DNA of 64,000 nucleotides from Mesorhizobium sp. L-8-3 (GCF_016756615.1 NZ_AP023262.1:5829501-5893500); one strand, 5' to 3'; positions 28,008-37,373 are shown, counted from the first letter of the stretch. Made by a program: numbers and translations. Notes: generated by a model not told the origin, from the sequence alone.

Positions 28008-28353
28008 GGCAACTCGCGATTCTCGACGTGCGCAAAGGCTTAGAAGCTTTACGCCGAAGTGCAAGCGCGGTGCAAAAAAGCCGTGCTGCGGCCTACAGCG
28101 CGTCGCGTGAAGAAGGGCTCACGCAACACTCTGCAGGTTTTGCTACAGCGCTTGTCGTTTCCCGAAACGGCCAGCGCGTCAATTCCGCAGGCGGCGAGGC
28201 CGTAGGTTGCGACGGCCGTATCGCCGACACCGTTGACGAAGAACAATGTGACAGCACCCTCAAATTCGGTGTGAATGAGATACGGCAACTTGAAGGACGC
28301 GGTCGAGCGCGCTATGTGATGCGTGATGATTGATGCGCCTCTAGGATCACGAG
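28008..28353. other. Intergenic region between nrdR and vapB
   Basis: 346 bp between divergent genes, without a credible frame. It holds the short hairpin element at 28081-28127 (also found near 29479-29525) and a second small hairpin around CGTTTCCCGAAACG. Near vapB the TGATG word repeats several times (28317-28335), possibly the autoregulatory site of the toxin-antitoxin operon. Confidence 0.5.
28081..28127. repeat. Intergenic hairpin repeat, copy 1
   Basis: 47-bp element with a GCGTGA/TCACGC stem around AGAAGGGC. It matches 29479-29525 at 41 of 47 positions. Further words (TTTCCCGAAAC) recur after both copies, so the element may extend to roughly 100 bp. Confidence 0.6.
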
Positions 28354-28581
28354 ATGCGAACGACACTGGCGATCGATGATGATGTTCTGGTCGCGGCCAA
28401 GGCGATGGCCCGGCAGCAGGACCGAAGCCTCGGAGAGGTGATCTCCGAGTTGGCGCGGCGTTCCTTGCGCAGGCCGAGGATCGGCGGCGAACGCAATGGC
28501 ATTCCGCTGTTGTCGCCCCGCCCCGACAGCCCCCCCGTTACGCTAGAGCTCGTCAATGAATTGCGCGACGAACTTTCGTGA
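28354..28581 (+). CDS. vapB: VapB-type antitoxin
   Basis: 75-residue protein that should neutralise the downstream PIN toxin and repress the operon. The N-terminus MRTTLAIDDDVLVAAKAMARQQDRSLGEVISELARRSL is a ribbon-helix-helix DNA-binding and dimerisation domain of the VapB/CopG type. The C-terminal part (VTLELVNELRDELS) would wrap the toxin. AGGA lies 7 bases before the ATG. The stop overlaps the toxin start by ATGA, the classic type II arrangement. The pair lies between an intact and a truncated copy of nrdR, in the opposite orientation. Confidence 0.88.
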   Translation: MRTTLAIDDDVLVAAKAMARQQDRSLGEVISELARRSLRRPRIGGERNGIPLLSPRPDSPPVTLELVNELRDELS

Positions 28582-29015
28582 TCTATCTGCTTGACGTCAA
28601 TGTGCTAATCGCACTGATCGATCCGGGTCACATTGCTCACGACGACGCTCATCGGTGGTTCGAATTGGCAGGGCAAGCGTCTTGGGCAACTTGTCCCATA
28701 ACCGAGAATGGGGTCATGCGGATTGTCGGCAGTCCAAAGTACCCAAACTCTCCAGGCTCTCCCGCCCTCGTCGCAGACATCGTCAAGAGGTTGCGGGCGC
28801 TTCCCGGGCACCAGTTTTGGCCCGATGATGCAAGCCTTGTCAGTTCACGTGACATTGATACCGACAGAATCCGGACCTCTGCGCAGGTGACCGATACCTA
28901 TCTGCTATCGCTCGCCAAGTCCAACGGGGGCCAACTCGCAACCTTTGACCGTAAATTGTCACCTGATGCGGTAAAAGGTGGAAAGGCTGCGCTCCATCTG
29001 ATTCCGAGCAAGTAA
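28578..29015 (+). CDS. vapC: VapC-type PIN-domain ribonuclease toxin
   Basis: 145-residue PIN domain. The acidic metal-binding residues are in place: Asp6 (YLLDVNVLIALID), Glu43 (ITENGVMRI), Asp106 (VTDTYLLSLA) and Asp124 (LATFDRKL). Proteins of this family are Mg-dependent RNases that cleave tRNA or rRNA. Its start overlaps the vapB stop. Length and residues suggest an active toxin. Codon use and GC look slightly lower than in the neighbouring housekeeping genes, fitting acquisition by transfer. Confidence 0.9.
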   Translation: MIYLLDVNVLIALIDPGHIAHDDAHRWFELAGQASWATCPITENGVMRIVGSPKYPNSPGSPALVADIVKRLRALPGHQFWPDDASLVSSRDIDTDRIRTSAQVTDTYLLSLAKSNGGQLATFDRKLSPDAVKGGKAALHLIPSK

Positions 29016-29105
29016 GGCGGTGCCGTCACTCTTGGACCGGAAGCGGCAGGCCGCCGGTCCCGCCCGTCGCCGCCACCGCGGCGTCACCAAGTATCGAGCA
29101 GGTCA

Positions 29106-29479
29106 CCTCTCGCCCGGCAGCATGCGCCCATCGACGTTCAGCCGACGTCGTCTTCGGTCTTGAGTTCCCCGAGAACCTCATGGAAGTCCTTCGCTTCACG
29201 GAAATTGCGATAGACCGAAGCGAAGCGCACATAGGCCACGTCGTCGAGCGACTTCAGTGCCTCCATGACGAGGCGGCCGATCTCGCCCGAAGCCACTTCC
29301 GTCTCGCCGGAGCTCTCGAGTTGGCGCACGATCCCGGTGACGGCGCGGTCGATGCGGTCGGGATCGACATTGCGCTTGCGCAGCGCGATCTCGACCGACC
29401 TCAAAAGCTTGTCCCGATCGAACGGGACCTTTCGGCCCGACTTCTTCACGACGACGAGATCGCGCAACTGAACCCGTTC
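29106..29479. repeat. 374-bp direct repeat, copy 2
   Basis: Second copy of the block at 27511-27884, identical as read. To the right, homology stops inside the nrdR codons for TTFERV, after GTTC, where the intergenic hairpin element begins. To the left it stops 32 bp beyond the nrdR stop, next to the region downstream of vapC. Confidence 0.95.
29138..29479 (-). pseudogene. nrdR: Truncated second copy of nrdR
   Basis: The frame encodes the last 114 residues of NrdR, from the ATP-cone start ([10 protein letters not shown]) to the natural C-terminus (KTEDDVG), identical to the intact copy. The zinc ribbon is missing: upstream the frame runs into the intergenic hairpin element. An ATP-cone without the zinc ribbon cannot bind NrdR boxes, so I call it a pseudogene; a hybrid 147-codon frame from about 29581 stays open, so a fusion protein is formally possible. 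It is next to glyA, where nrdR is expected in relatives. Confidence 0.9.
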
Positions 29480-29525
29480 CGCGCAGCGGCCTCCAGCGTG
29501 TTGCGTGAAGAAGGGCTCACGCGAC
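29479..29525. repeat. Intergenic hairpin repeat, copy 2
   Basis: Matches 28081-28127 at 41 of 47 bases and keeps the GCGTGA/TCACGC stem. It begins exactly where nrdR homology of the truncated copy ends, so the element marks the rearrangement junction. Confidence 0.6.
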
Positions 29526-29613
29526 GCCGGAGGTGCTTGCTTCAGCTTTTCCCGAAACCGCTGCACGGCTCCGGGAGACATCGTTTGAATGCGGATGGCC
29601 CCTCGGCCTTCGG

Positions 29614-30930
29614 TCAGCCCAGATAGGAATAGAGCGGGAAACGCTCCGTCAGCGCGACGACCTTGGCTTTGACAGCCGCCTCGACCCCGGCGTTGCCCTC
29701 GTCGGAATTGGCGGACTTCAGCCCGTCGAGCACCTCGGCGATCAACTGGCCGATCTCCCGGAACTCGGCCTGGCCGAAGCCACGCGTGGTACCGGCCGGC
29801 GTGCCGAGACGGACACCCGAGGTGACGAAGGGCTTCTCCGGATCGAACGGAATGCCGTTCTTGTTGCAGGTGATGTTCGCCCGCCCAAGGGCGGCCTCGG
29901 CCCGCTTGCCGGTCGCGTTCTTGGGACGCAGGTCCACCAGCATCAGATGGTTGTCGGTCCCGCCCGACACGATGTCGAGGCCGGTTTCGTGAAGGCTGGA
30001 TGCGAGCGCCTTGGCGTTCGCCACGATGTTCTGGGCATAGATCCTGAAATCCGGCTTCAGCGCCTCGCCCAGCGCCACCGCCTTGGCGGCGATGACATGC
30101 ATCAACGGCCCGCCCTGCAGGCCGGGAAACACCGCCGAGTTCATCTTCCTCGCTATATCCTCGTCATTGGTGAGGATCATGCCGCCACGCGGGCCACGCA
30201 GCGACTTGTGCGTCGTGGTCGTCACCACATGGGCGTGCGGGAACGGCGAAGGGTGCTCGCCGCCCGCGACCAGGCCGGCGATATGCGCCATGTCGACCAT
30301 CAGATAGGCTCCGACGGCGTCGGCGATCTCACGGAACTTCTCGAAGTCCCAGAACCTGGAATAGGCCGTGCCGCCGGCAATGATGAGCTTCGGATTGTGG
30401 ACATGGGCGAGCCGCTCGATCTCCTCCATGTCGAGCAGATGATCGTCGCGGCGCACGCCGTAGGAGACGACCTTGAACCATTTGCCGGACATGTTGACCG
30501 GCGAGCCGTGCGTCAGATGACCGCCCGAATTCAGATCGAGCCCCATGAAGGTGTCGCCCGGCTGCAGCAGGCCGAGGAACACGGCCTGGTTCATCTGGCT
30601 GCCCGAATTGGGCTGGACGTTGGCATAGGCGCAGCCGAAGAGCTTCTTGGCACGCTCGATGGCAAGTTCCTCGGCGACGTCGACGAACTGGCAGCCGCCG
30701 TAATAGCGCTTGCCGGGATATCCTTCGGCATATTTGTTCGTCATGATCGAGCCCTGCGCCTCCAGCACGGCGCGCGAGACGATGTTCTCCGAGGCGATCA
30801 GCTCGATCTCATGGCGCTGGCGACCGAGCTCGTTGCGGATGGCGCCGAAGATTTCCGGGTCCGCGTCGGCCAGCGTTCTTGTGAAGAAGGAGGATTCGAA
30901 CTGGTTCGAGGCGGCCGTTGCTGTTGCCAT
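29614..30930 (-). CDS. glyA: Serine hydroxymethyltransferase
   Basis: 438-residue PLP enzyme interconverting serine and glycine with tetrahydrofolate, the main one-carbon source. Lys242 in [14 protein letters not shown] binds PLP. Other marks: [38 protein letters not shown], and [10 protein letters not shown] with the PLP-contacting Asp and His. Normal length and start. It would normally be followed by nrdR; here the truncated nrdR copy and vapBC come next. Confidence 0.97.
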   Translation of the reverse strand: MATATAASNQFESSFFTRTLADADPEIFGAIRNELGRQRHEIELIASENIVSRAVLEAQGSIMTNKYAEGYPGKRYYGGCQFVDVAEELAIERAKKLFGCAYANVQPNSGSQMNQAVFLGLLQPGDTFMGLDLNSGGHLTHGSPVNMSGKWFKVVSYGVRRDDHLLDMEEIERLAHVHNPKLIIAGGTAYSRFWDFEKFREIADAVGAYLMVDMAHIAGLVAGGEHPSPFPHAHVVTTTTHKSLRGPRGGMILTNDEDIARKMNSAVFPGLQGGPLMHVIAAKAVALGEALKPDFRIYAQNIVANAKALASSLHETGLDIVSGGTDNHLMLVDLRPKNATGKRAEAALGRANITCNKNGIPFDPEKPFVTSGVRLGTPAGTTRGFGQAEFREIGQLIAEVLDGLKSANSDEGNAGVEAAVKAKVVALTERFPLYSYLG

Positions 30931-31083
30931 GGCGGGAGATCCTTTGGCTCGGGGAAAGTCGGCCGCGCATTAACACACTTCGTCCGGCCCTGCCACGTTC
31001 GCCGCGCGAATTTTGCTTGCCGCTTTGCGGCATGTGGCAAAGCGACGACGACGCTGGCCGGATCGGCTGCCTGAAACGCAAGA

Positions 31084-31103
31084 GGCCGCCCCGAAGGACG
31101 GCC
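31084..31103 (-). terminator. Terminator after the L,D-transpeptidase gene
   Basis: On the minus strand GGCCGUCC-UUCG-GGGCGGCC forms an 8-bp stem (one G-U) with a UUCG loop, followed by UCUUGCGUUU, 37-56 bp past the stop of the transpeptidase gene. Confidence 0.6.
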
Positions 31104-31139
31104 CCTGTTCTTGTTCGCGGGCTTGTGTCGCTCGGCCGC

Positions 31140-32393
31140 TCAGAGAGCGGAGATCTGCAACTCGTCGACTCCGTCGCGGCCATAGATGTCGTCGCGGAAA
31201 TGGACAACACCGTCGCCGGTCGACCAGGCCGAGACATAGGTGAAGTAGACGGGCACCGGATCGGAGATCGCCACCGGGACGCTCTCGCCGCTCTTGATCG
31301 TCTGCTCGAAGTGCTGCCTGCTCCATCCGGGCGTGTCGCGCAGCAGCCAGGTGACGAGGTCGCGCACGTTCTGCACCCGCACGCAGCCGGAAGAATCGAA
31401 GCGCATCAGCTTGGAAAAGAGACTCTGCTGCGGCGTGTCGTGCATGTAGGTGGCATGCGGGTTCGGGAAGTTGATCTTCACCGAAGCCATGGCATTGCCC
31501 GCGCCCGGATCCTGTCGGAAGCGGAACTTGGCCGCATCCTCCGTCGACCAGTCGATGGTCGCCGGATCGATCTCGTTGCCGTCCGGCCCGAGGATGCGGA
31601 TGCTGTTCTTGGTCAGATATTGCGGATCCTTGCGCATCAGCGGAATGATGTCCTTGCGGACGATCGATTCCGGCGCGTTCCAGTAAGGATTGACGATGAT
31701 CTCGTTGATCTTCGAATTGAGGATCGGCGTCTGGCGGTCGATCTTGCCGACGATCGCCGTGTGGCGCAACACCACGCGGCCGTTCTCGACCGCCTCGATC
31801 TGGGCGGCCGGGATGTTGACCATGACGTAGCGGTTGCCCAGTTCGCCCGACATGCTGCGCAGTCGCACGAGGTTGGTCTCAAGCTGGCCGAGCCGCACCG
31901 GAGCAGAAACATTCATCGCCGCATAGGTGTATTTGCCAAGCACGCCGTCGGCAGGCAGGCCGTGGCGGGCCTGGAAGCGCTTCACGGCCGCGTCGACATA
32001 GGTGTCGAAGGACTGGCTGATGCCGGCGCGCGTCGACAGGTCGCCCGAGATCATCAGGCGCTTGCGCAGGATCTCGACGTCCGGATCGACGACGCCGAGC
32101 TTCAGCTTCTTGGAGGCGGGAACGGTCGGCCAGCCGCCCTGCGCGACGATGTTGGAATACTGGCCGATCGCCTGTTCGATATAGAAAACTGTCTCGGGGC
32201 TGAAGATGGGCAGGTGGGAGGCCACCTTGCCGCCGCTCTGGCTCACGCTGGCGTCGAACTGGTCGTTCCAGTTGCCGCGGCGCGGCGAGCTCAGGATATC
32301 GCCGATAACGTCCTGGGCATTGGCTGCGCCCGTCAGCACCGTGGAGGCGACTGCGCCGGCGCCGGCGAGGAAGAAACGGCGATTTGCTCTCAT
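31140..32393 (-). CDS. L,D-transpeptidase (YcbB/LdtP-like)
   Basis: 417-residue exported enzyme that makes 3-3 peptidoglycan cross-links or anchors proteins. A twin-arginine-like signal (MRANRRFFLAGAGAVASTVLTGAANAQ) is followed by a peptidoglycan-binding motif (FQARHGLPADGVLGKYTYAAMN) and a YkuD catalytic domain. That domain has the MHDTPQQSLFSKLMRFDSSGCVRV motif: His, then the S-x-G-C-x-R cysteine nucleophile. ATG 32393 gives the signal peptide directly; TTG/ATG upstream at 32408/32399 are less likely. The MarR-type gene ldtR lies upstream on the same strand; in Liberibacter and Sinorhizobium LdtR controls an L,D-transpeptidase. Confidence 0.93.
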   Translation of the reverse strand: MRANRRFFLAGAGAVASTVLTGAANAQDVIGDILSSPRRGNWNDQFDASVSQSGGKVASHLPIFSPETVFYIEQAIGQYSNIVAQGGWPTVPASKKLKLGVVDPDVEILRKRLMISGDLSTRAGISQSFDTYVDAAVKRFQARHGLPADGVLGKYTYAAMNVSAPVRLGQLETNLVRLRSMSGELGNRYVMVNIPAAQIEAVENGRVVLRHTAIVGKIDRQTPILNSKINEIIVNPYWNAPESIVRKDIIPLMRKDPQYLTKNSIRILGPDGNEIDPATIDWSTEDAAKFRFRQDPGAGNAMASVKINFPNPHATYMHDTPQQSLFSKLMRFDSSGCVRVQNVRDLVTWLLRDTPGWSRQHFEQTIKSGESVPVAISDPVPVYFTYVSAWSTGDGVVHFRDDIYGRDGVDELQISAL

Positions 32394-32710
32394 GAACATT
32401 CCAGACATACTGTTTCGGTCTCAGCGCATTCCCGCGGGTAGGCCGGCAAGATTACGGGCCCTGCCTTAACAATTCGCCAACCCTATGGCGAACCATCGAG
32501 ATCGGCTCTAGCGGGAATACCCATCCCCGGCTCCGACATCGCCGCCATGGACAAAGGCGGCATCGTCTTCCCCTATCCATCCGAATATGGCGGCAACGTG
32601 GCCAGCGCCACACACAACAAAGTGAAAGTATGAAATGAAAGCAGGCGCCATGGATGGGGCGCCCCTTTCAGTTTCCGTGCGGGGAGCGGAATACCGCGTC
32701 CCGCCCCCTG
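32394..32710. other. Intergenic region between ldtR and the transpeptidase gene
   Basis: 317 bp without a coding frame of interest. It contains a dyad TTCGCC-N8-GGCGAA (32473-32492) about 80 bp before the transpeptidase ATG, and near 32644-32663 a GGCGCC...GGCGCC stem followed on the minus strand by TGCTTTCATTTCA, a weak terminator candidate for ldtR. Confidence 0.4.
32473..32492. promoter_or_regulatory. Dyad TTCGCC-N8-GGCGAA before the transpeptidase gene
   Basis: Perfect 6-bp arms in the promoter region of the L,D-transpeptidase gene; a possible LdtR or other regulator site, not verified. Confidence 0.3.
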
Positions 32711-33226
32711 CTACATGCGATAGGCGATGGTGTCGTTCCAGAACCGGTCGAGGCGCTGCAGCGCTCGGTTCATCTGACTGAACTCTTCCGCATTGATGCC
32801 GCCGACCTGCTCGATCGAGCCGATGTGACGCTCATAGAGCTTGCCCACGACCTCGGCGACTTCCTGCCCCTTGTCGGTCAGGCTGACACGGACCGACCGG
32901 CGATCGATGCGCGAGCGCTGGTGGTTGATAAAGCCGAGATCGACCAGCTTCTTCAGATTGTAGGAGACGTTCGACCCCAGATAGTAGCCACGCGAGCGCA
33001 GTTCGCCGGCAGTGAGCTCCGAGTTGCCGATGTTGAACAGCAGCAGTGCCTGGATCGCATTGATGTCGCTGCGGCCGTTGCGGTCGAATTCATCCTTGAT
33101 CACGTCAAGAAGACGACGATGCAATCTTTCAACAAGCTGCAGGGATTCCATGTATAGGGAACGGATCGCATCGCGACGTTCGTCGATAGCAACAGCGGGT
33201 TTCGCCGCCTGGCGCGTATTGATCAT
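32711..33226 (-). CDS. ldtR: MarR-family regulator LdtR
   Basis: 171-residue winged helix-turn-helix protein. The N-terminus (RRDAIRSLYMESLQLVERLHRRLLDVIKDEFDR) gives dimer helices. The DNA-reading part is SELTAGELRSRGYYLGSNVSYNLKKLVDLGFINHQRSRIDRRSVRVSLTDKG, with the D-x-R-S wing of MarR proteins. In Ca. Liberibacter and Sinorhizobium the orthologue LdtR regulates L,D-transpeptidase and osmotic tolerance. Its place one gene ahead of the transpeptidase supports the name. An AT-rich upstream region with a dyad suggests autoregulation. Confidence 0.87.
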   Translation of the reverse strand: MINTRQAAKPAVAIDERRDAIRSLYMESLQLVERLHRRLLDVIKDEFDRNGRSDINAIQALLLFNIGNSELTAGELRSRGYYLGSNVSYNLKKLVDLGFINHQRSRIDRRSVRVSLTDKGQEVAEVVGKLYERHIGSIEQVGGINAEEFSQMNRALQRLDRFWNDTIAYRM

Positions 33227-33536
33227 TGTTCGAGCCTCTCGTTTGTCGCCTTGGTGATTTTTTTAGTTTCTCACCTTGATCGCGACCCTATCGAATACAC
33301 ATAAAATTCGACTTAAACGTCAGGCTTAACAAGGCCTTACATTTGGGTGAGCGACTCGGAGGCTTAACGAACGGTCACCCGAAACGAGAAAATTAACCGT
33401 ACCCTATCGGCCCGAATATCGGCCTCGTTTTCGGAAAGCGCGACGCGCGGTTTCAAAGTGATGGAGCGTCCCTTGCGCGTCCAATGGAGGGCAAGGCCCG
33501 AGTTGTCGGGCAGAATCCTGCCTGCTTCCTCGGGAG
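33227..33536. other. Intergenic region upstream of ldtR
   Basis: 310 bp between the DUF6163 stop and ldtR. Bases 33240-33350 are AT-rich and carry the dyad at 33291-33311, fitting the ldtR promoter. The rest (33364-33536) keeps an open minus-strand frame (ending LIFSFRVTVR) that has no ATG or RBS; I could not assign it. Confidence 0.4.
33291..33311. promoter_or_regulatory. Dyad TCGAAT-N9-ATTCGA upstream of ldtR
   Basis: Perfect 6-bp arms in the AT-rich stretch 65-85 bp before the ldtR ATG; candidate autoregulatory site. Confidence 0.35.
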
Positions 33537-33974
33537 TTACTGGTGGGCTCGCGGTCGTTTCTGCAGGAAGATGACGACCCTGAAGGCCGTATAGATCAAA
33601 GCGACGCAGAGATGCGAGATCGGGATCACGGGGCGGTTCCCGTAGAGGTCGGGAAAGCCGACATACATCACCGTCTCTATTGCGGCGCAAAGGAACCAGA
33701 TCACGGGGCCCCAGGAAGCGAGCATCCAAAGCCCGATCGCGGCAAAGGGAAACAGCACGGCAAGCGTCACGCCGGCCACCTGCCAATGCACCGGCATCAG
33801 ATCGAAGCGCCAGAGTTGGCCGTCGTAGAAGCCTATCAGCCGGATCCAGTAGAGCACGCCGAACAGCAGGCAGTATCCGGCGATCACGCGCTGGAACCAG
33901 GCGAAGGCCGTTTCGGTCAGCGTCTGCTGGGGAAGCCGTTGGGGCGGTTCCAGGCCTGCCTGCATGGCGCTCAC
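33537..33974 (-). CDS. DUF6163-like four-helix membrane protein
   Basis: 145-residue integral membrane protein with four hydrophobic helices (WFQRVIAGYCLLFGVLYWIRLIGF; VAGVTLAVLFPFAAIGLWML; WGPVIWFLCAAIETVMYVGF; LCVALIYTAFRVVIFL) and short loops. Conserved FYDGQLWRFDLMP and YGNRPVIPISH segments fit the small uncharacterised family DUF6163 of Hyphomicrobiales, often found close to ldtR. Function unknown. Starts at 33974 or 33965. The domain name is from memory and less certain than the membrane topology. Confidence 0.75.
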   Translation of the reverse strand: MSAMQAGLEPPQRLPQQTLTETAFAWFQRVIAGYCLLFGVLYWIRLIGFYDGQLWRFDLMPVHWQVAGVTLAVLFPFAAIGLWMLASWGPVIWFLCAAIETVMYVGFPDLYGNRPVIPISHLCVALIYTAFRVVIFLQKRPRAHQ

Positions 33975-34068
33975 GCTCGACAGACCCCGCCCCGCTTGTC
34001 ACTGGACGCCCGGCTGTAGGCCATCTCGGCGAGTACGCCGTCCGCGGGGCGACGGAAGAGCGAGTTGC

Positions 34069-35106
34069 TCACAGATCGAGTTCCCCGTCCGGCAACGGTG
34101 CGAAATAAGCGTCGATCTCAGCCCTGTCGACCGCTTCGAGCGTCGCGGGCCGCCACACCGGCGCCCCGTCCTTGTCGACGATCACGGCGCGAATGCCCTC
34201 GTAGAAGTCGTGCCCGGCAAGCATACGGTTGAGGATGCGGAACTCCATGCGCATGCACTCCTCCATGTCGAGCATGGCACCGGCCTTGATCTGCAGGAAA
34301 GCAACGTTCAGGCTGGTTGGGGACCGCTTCAACAGTGTGTCGAGCGTCTTGGCGGCGAACGTATCCGTCGGCCCGGCCTGCTCAAGGCTGGCGATCAGAC
34401 CGGCGAGATCGCCTTGCATGAAATGTCGGCTGATGGCGTGAAGCGTCGCTTCGTCGGTCTCGCCGACTGGCGCTTCACTACAGGCCCCCAATGCGGCAAC
34501 GCCTTCCGTGCACAGCGCGTCGACAAGTGCGGGCAGCGCAGCACCCGGCACGGCGTGGGTGGCGAGCCCGCAACCCAGCGCGTCGCCATGGCGGATGCGG
34601 TTGCCGGTAAGCGCCAGGTACATGCCGAAACTGTCCTTCAGCCGCGGCAGCAGGTAGCTGCCGCCAACGTCGGGGAAGAAGCCTATACCGACCTCGGGCA
34701 TGGCGAACAGGGCGTTCTCCGTCAGCACCCGATGCGAGCCATGGAAGGATATGCCGACGCCGCCGCCCATGACAATGCCGTCGATCAGCGCGATATAGGG
34801 CTTGCCGAAGCCGCGGATGCGGGCATTGAGCCGGTACTCGTCCGCGAAGAAGCCCACCTGCGGCTTTCCCGCCCGGCCCGATTCGTAGACGTCGAGCAGG
34901 TCGCCGCCCGCGCAGAAGGCCCTGCCCTCGCCCTTGAGGACGACCAGGGCGACCGCAGGATCGACCTCCCAGGCATCCAGCGCCTTCGCCAGCGCCAGCA
35001 CCATTCGATGGTTGAGCGCATTCAGCGCCTTCGGGCGGGTGAGGGTCACGACTCCTGCCTTGCCGATCCGTTCGAAACGGATGTCGTCGCCGCCACCAAA
35101 ATCCAT
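34069..35106 (-). CDS. Enoyl-CoA hydratase/isomerase family, 3-hydroxyisobutyryl-CoA hydrolase-like
   Basis: 345-residue crotonase-fold enzyme. The longer ECH_2 form is indicated by LTRPKALNALNHRMVLALAKALDAWE, LKGEGRAFCAGGDLLDVYES, DGIVMGGGVGISFHGSHRV and MPEVGIGFFPDVGGSYLLPRL, where Glu and Asp are the catalytic pair in hydroxyisobutyryl-CoA hydrolases. The C-terminal helical domain (RMEFRILNRMLAGHDFYEGIRAVIVDKD) is typical too. Role: valine degradation, releasing 3-hydroxyisobutyrate. ATG 35106 is preferred to the TTG two codons earlier. No other valine-pathway genes are nearby. Confidence 0.88.
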   Translation of the reverse strand: MDFGGGDDIRFERIGKAGVVTLTRPKALNALNHRMVLALAKALDAWEVDPAVALVVLKGEGRAFCAGGDLLDVYESGRAGKPQVGFFADEYRLNARIRGFGKPYIALIDGIVMGGGVGISFHGSHRVLTENALFAMPEVGIGFFPDVGGSYLLPRLKDSFGMYLALTGNRIRHGDALGCGLATHAVPGAALPALVDALCTEGVAALGACSEAPVGETDEATLHAISRHFMQGDLAGLIASLEQAGPTDTFAAKTLDTLLKRSPTSLNVAFLQIKAGAMLDMEECMRMEFRILNRMLAGHDFYEGIRAVIVDKDGAPVWRPATLEAVDRAEIDAYFAPLPDGELDL

Positions 35107-35533
35107 GCGCAAGAATCCAGACAGTTGAACAGGCCAGAAGTGCTAAGCGCGCCGCCCGGCATCGTCAATGCCGCAGGTGATCGCGTCCCTTCCCGGCCCT
35201 GCCAAACCGGCCTGCCTGAAAATGCACACCCCTCCGCTGTAAGCGTCAGCTGGTCCTCGACATAAAAGTGGGGCTTGAGCAGCGGCGTCGCGCCGCTATG
35301 CCAGGCAGCGCACGACCCTCGTCGTCCAGCCAGTAGGTCCATCTCTGTCGTGCCGCAGATACGCTCACGTTCCGGTTCGTCCTTGCTTCAAGCATCCCCG
35401 GCAAGAGACGCCATCGAGCAGCGAGCCCGCAAGGCATTTGGTGTCCGCCCCGGGCAGGGCGATCTGACACAGGCGGGCGCATTGGTCATGTCCGAGCGCC
35501 ATGCTAGAAATCACCCATTCTGGAGACTGCCCG
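35107..35533. other. Divergent intergenic region before hemB
   Basis: 427 bp between the hydrolase-like gene (-) and hemB (+). No open frame here has both an RBS and recognisable content, and no repeats were noticed. It should carry both promoters. Confidence 0.45.
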
Positions 35534-36565
<1,032 letters not shown>

Positions 36566-36590
36566 CGACGTCATGGCCGGGAGAGCCATC

Positions 36591-36944
36591 ATGGCCGACC
36601 GTGTCCTTGTCGTCTTCGGGGGCCTCTGCGGCGCGACCGGCGTGGCGCTTTCGGCCGTTGCAACGCATGCGGGCGGCGCAAATGTCGGCACTGCGGCGTC
36701 TTTCCTGCTCATGCATGCGCCGGCATTCCTCGCCCTTGGGCTTGCCGCGCGCGGCCAGGCACTGCGCCTGGCCGGACTGGCGCTGCTGCTGGGCGTCCTG
36801 ACCTTCTGCGGCGACCTTCTGATGCGCGACTATGCCGGCGCCCGGCTCTTCCCCATGGCGGCACCGGCCGGCGGCGTGCTGATGATCTTCGGCTGGCTGG
36901 CGGTCGCGGCCTCCGCTCTCGCGGCACGCCGCACCGGAGACTGA
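36591..36944 (+). CDS. DUF423 membrane protein
   Basis: 117-residue protein with four hydrophobic helices, of the DUF423 (YgdD-like) family: N-terminal VLVVFGGLCGATGVALSAVATHAGG (usually G-x-x-G-x-x-A-x-G-A-H-x-L), then ASFLLMHAPAFLALGLAA and FCGDLLMRDYAGARLFPMAAPAGGVLMIFGWL, which has the family G-x-x-x-x-P-x-G-G motif. Function unknown. ATG 36591 is preceded by GGGAGA; 36573 is the longer option. It is just after hemB on the same strand. Confidence 0.83.
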   Translation: MADRVLVVFGGLCGATGVALSAVATHAGGANVGTAASFLLMHAPAFLALGLAARGQALRLAGLALLLGVLTFCGDLLMRDYAGARLFPMAAPAGGVLMIFGWLAVAASALAARRTGD

Positions 36945-37033
36945 CCTCGCCCGCTCCCCTTGCCCGCGCCCCCTTGAAGGAACGGTTCCTCTTCTTAGCT
37001 TGCCATTCAGGGGCTGCATTCAAGGAGGAGCCG

Positions 37034-37273
37034 GTGGTTCATGTTACCTATCATATCGTCGAGCATGACGGAGGCTGGGCCTACAAGCTGGACGGCGCGT
37101 TTTCCGAGACGTTCCGGACCCATGAAGAAGCACTGAAGGCAGCGCAGCGCGCCGCCGGCGAGCAACACGTGTCCGGCAAGACGACGGGCATCGTCTATCA
37201 GGACGGCAACGGCGAATGGCATGAAGAAGTATCGCGCGGCGACGACCGGCCTCAAGCCGACGTGGACGGCTGA
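37034..37273 (+). CDS. DUF2188-like small protein
   Basis: 79-residue soluble protein. The pattern VTYHIVEHDGGWAYKLDGAFSETFRTHEEALKAAQRAAGEQ, then TGIVYQDGNGEWHEEVS, fits DUF2188: a compact beta-alpha fold found widely in rhizobia, no known function. The GTG at 37034 has AAGGAGGA five bases upstream, which decides the start over the longer frame from 36974. It stands alone between the DUF423 and RDD genes. Confidence 0.82.
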   Translation: MVHVTYHIVEHDGGWAYKLDGAFSETFRTHEEALKAAQRAAGEQHVSGKTTGIVYQDGNGEWHEEVSRGDDRPQADVDG

Positions 37274-37373
37274 CCCGCCGGATATCGCCCGAGGCGCAAA
37301 TCTTGAATTTCTTCGCCAAATTCCCATCTCCTGATGGGCGTCGACGGTTGCGTGGCGCTCCATGAGGAAAGTT

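Noticed and set aside
29533-31074. 513-codon plus-strand frame opposite glyA
   Set aside because: Antisense shadow of a highly conserved gene, low-complexity and without RBS or homology.
30918-32441. 507-codon plus-strand frame opposite the L,D-transpeptidase gene
   Set aside because: Antisense shadow; the minus-strand frame has a signal peptide and YkuD catalytic motif.
33364-33536. Possible small gene on the minus strand ahead of ldtR
   Set aside because: The frame reads smoothly but lacks an ATG or GTG with RBS and joins the DUF6163 gene out of phase; left as unassigned intergenic sequence.
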